From Capsicum annuum (taxonomy: Eukaryota > Streptophyta > Magnoliopsida > Solanales > Solanaceae), in contig NC_061116.1 of NCBI RefSeq assembly GCF_002878395.1, forward strand, positions 118,801,019 to 118,865,018: 64,000 nt of DNA, written 5' to 3'. Numbering within the stretch: position 1 is the first letter of the stretch; every line of letters begins with the position of its first letter. Shown here piece by piece: positions 62,200-64,000 of this stretch. Both the position numbers and the translations under genes were made by a program. The notes under the pieces were generated by a model that worked only from the letters and a program-made list of their open reading frames with translations, was not told where the DNA came from and ran no database searches.

Positions 62200-62446
62200 G
62201 CTTGGTCCAGTTGGATGATCAATTGACCTTTCTGGAGGAGCCTATGCTTGTTTTGACTAGTAATGTGAGGTGACTGCGTACTAGGAAGGTTCTGGTAGTC
62301 ATAGTTCAATGGAGGCATTGCCCAATAGAGGAAGCTATTTGGGAGATGGAGAGTGAGATGCAGGCCCAGTATCCTCACTTGTTCGAGGCTTCAGGTACTT
62401 TCTTGTCTTTAACTTTCGGGGATAAAAGTTCCCTAGTAGTGGTTGT
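62200..62446 (+). other. Gypsy-C polyprotein end and polypurine tract
   Basis: Remnant C-terminal coding (a worn EMESEMQAQYPHLF near 62345-62390), then GGGGATAAAAG at 62418-62428 as the likely plus-strand primer, 18 bp before the 3' LTR. Confidence 0.65.
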
Positions 62447-64000
62447 TGTAATAGCCTTTCAGGTCATTATCTGTATTCTTGCTTGCTTCCTCTGATAGAG
62501 CTTCTCCATAGTCGTCTTAAGTCATTAATGACTTATGGGGACCAATATTTCAGTTACCAGATGGTTCGTTTGGATTTAGAATCCATTTTCTCAATTTGAA
62601 GCCTTCATTGGTCCAAATGGACTGCTAAGTGAAAACTTTAGTAAAACAACCTCGTATGTTAAATTTGACTTTGCCAACGCATCTGGAACATCAAAAACTA
62701 TGTGGTTTCATATACATTTGTTCGAAACAAACCTCAAATGCATCCCAAGGCATTGGCCAAAGCTTAGAACTAAGTTCCAAGCTTCAGCCATGCATAGCAT
62801 GCACCGAGGTGTCGTGACCATGGCCAAGGAGGTGCGACTGCAAGATCGCGACCACACTATTAGAGGGCTGGGTGGTCCATATTTAAGTGCTATCTTGCAC
62901 GAATTTTTACCATTTTTTGCCTCCCTCTAAACATAGAAACCCTAATAGAGTGTAAAATGTTCTAAGTGTGTGTTGTGGGTTGAATTAGAACTTAATCAAC
63001 TTATGTGGTAGATTCTTGCTACAATCTAAGGTAAGAATTACTCTAATTTGATATTGATTTCATGGTTTCTTGATTCAAAACCCCTAAATCATTGAGGGTC
63101 AATTGTAGCCCTAAAATTGAGTGATTAACTGAAATTACTTAAGGGTTTTAACTCCCTAAAGATAGTAAGGCTATGGGTAGGTCTTGGAAACTCCATTCCA
63201 AGGTGAAACCCAATTGGGGTTTTGGTGTCCATTTGAAACCCATGGCATAATAGTGCCATAATGGGTATTGTCATTTTTGTTGTAATGCTTAGATTGTATT
63301 GTTGATAGCATTGTTTATGGAAGAGGAAGCTTCATGGAAAGGAAAGGAAAGGAAAAGGACATTTGTTCGTGAGTTGCTTGGATTCAAGGTAGGTTAGGCT
63401 TACATGTAGGATAAATAGAGGTTGTTTGTAATGTAATTATTAATATCTTGCGAGATTGGGTGGGGAATTTAGAAGATAGTTGATTAAGTGGTGAACTTGG
63501 GATTTATTAATTGCTATAGGCTATTAACTTGAAAGGTTTGATATTTGACCCTTAGTCTAGGACCTTAGTTAGCTTAATTGTGGTCTCATGGCTAGTGTGA
63601 GAACACTATAGTTATTCTAAGTAGACATAAATGGTATGCTTCTCTATCCTTAGGAGTTTATTGACCTATATAATGCCTAGATAGGAGATGACCTTGGTGT
63701 TGGGATGACTTAGGATGGATTCTTGAAGAGATTTTCCCTATAGACCTGGAAAGGATTGGTAATCCCTTATGGTGTGGTGTAGATGACTTAGTCTAATTCT
63801 GGGTAGAATCTAGACTTGTGTTAGTAATCTTGGCGTTCTTGGGATTTAGAAGTGGAACTTGACCCACCTTAAGTTTGAACTAAGTAAATGCTTAGCGACC
63901 TAGATACGTGGTGATTGTCTAAACTATATATCTGTAGGAGTTGTGAGGGTTGCACTCGATTATCGGATTATCTTATGATCATGACTTGAATACCCTTGTT
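62447..64000 (+). repeat. Gypsy-C 3' LTR, cut by the window
   Basis: It starts TGTAATAGCC and follows 54719-56300 collinearly to the window end. Differences are frequent and many are C/T or G/A exchanges. The minisatellite part lies beyond the edge. Confidence 0.85.

Larger units (their letters stand above)
54719..64000 (+). mobile_element. Long-LTR Ty3/Gypsy element Gypsy-C, runs off the window
   Basis: 5' LTR 54719-57897, primer site at 57899, gag from 58674, RT and integrase to 62199, purine tract near 62418, and 3' LTR from 62447 to the window edge (1554 of about 3180 bp). The LTRs are clearly diverged. The coding region has many stops and an internal deletion that removes the protease. 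It is an old non-functional copy, and its 3' target duplication is outside the window. Confidence 0.88.

Overview
The window looks like transposon-rich nuclear DNA from a flowering plant, most likely a nightshade (Solanaceae; Solanum- or Capsicum-like). The family call rests on the mix of repeats: RTE/TS-SINE tails with a TTG-repeat end, long-LTR Ty3/Gypsy elements with initiator-Met primer sites, Tnt1/Tork-like Copia polyproteins, and hAT-type and fold-back MITEs of kinds I know from this family. The species cannot be fixed from the sequence alone. I found no intact protein-coding gene, no tRNA or rRNA gene and no CRISPR array.

Layout. 1-2160 is an AT-rich tandem array with a period near 290 bp. 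A hexanucleotide microsatellite leads directly into a non-autonomous Helitron (2332-4222), followed at once by a second Helitron-like head. 4769-11848 is a decayed minus-strand Gypsy element (Gypsy-A) whose 5' LTR is cut off by a minus-strand Copia (Copia-1, to about 16530). 17020-25832 holds the remains of one host gene, a PRP4-type pre-mRNA-splicing kinase. It has recognisable exons, several disabling mutations, a small L1 insertion upstream with a 15-bp target duplication, and a 4.3-kb RTE LINE in its last exon. 26.1-32.0 kb holds a fold-back MITE, a minus-strand L1, a SINE relic, a large fold-back element and another RTE/SINE tail.

32168-34418 is a solo Gypsy LTR with an exact 5-bp target duplication. 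34.4-37.0 kb holds L1 pieces in both orientations. Two structurally complete but coding-dead Copia elements follow (37183-41693 and 43559-48041, the second with exact target duplication CAATC), separated by a hAT-type MITE. 49.99-53.6 kb is a Copia 3' fragment fused to the 3' end of a plus-strand Gypsy (Gypsy-B). 54719 to the window end is a plus-strand long-LTR Gypsy (Gypsy-C). It has a 3.2-kb 5' LTR, a stop-riddled gag-pol lacking protease, and the first half of its 3' LTR.

How the parts relate: this is a record of nested insertions, not a working gene system. Target duplications order some events: the RTE landed in a kinase exon, Copia-3 landed in an older RNase H-bearing retroelement piece, and a putative solo LTR split an L1. 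The most informative signals are the multiply broken kinase pseudogene, the strong bias of Gypsy-C stop codons towards TAG where Gln is expected (a methyl-cytosine decay pattern), the GC-rich palindromes in Gypsy LTRs, and the 290-bp higher-order array.
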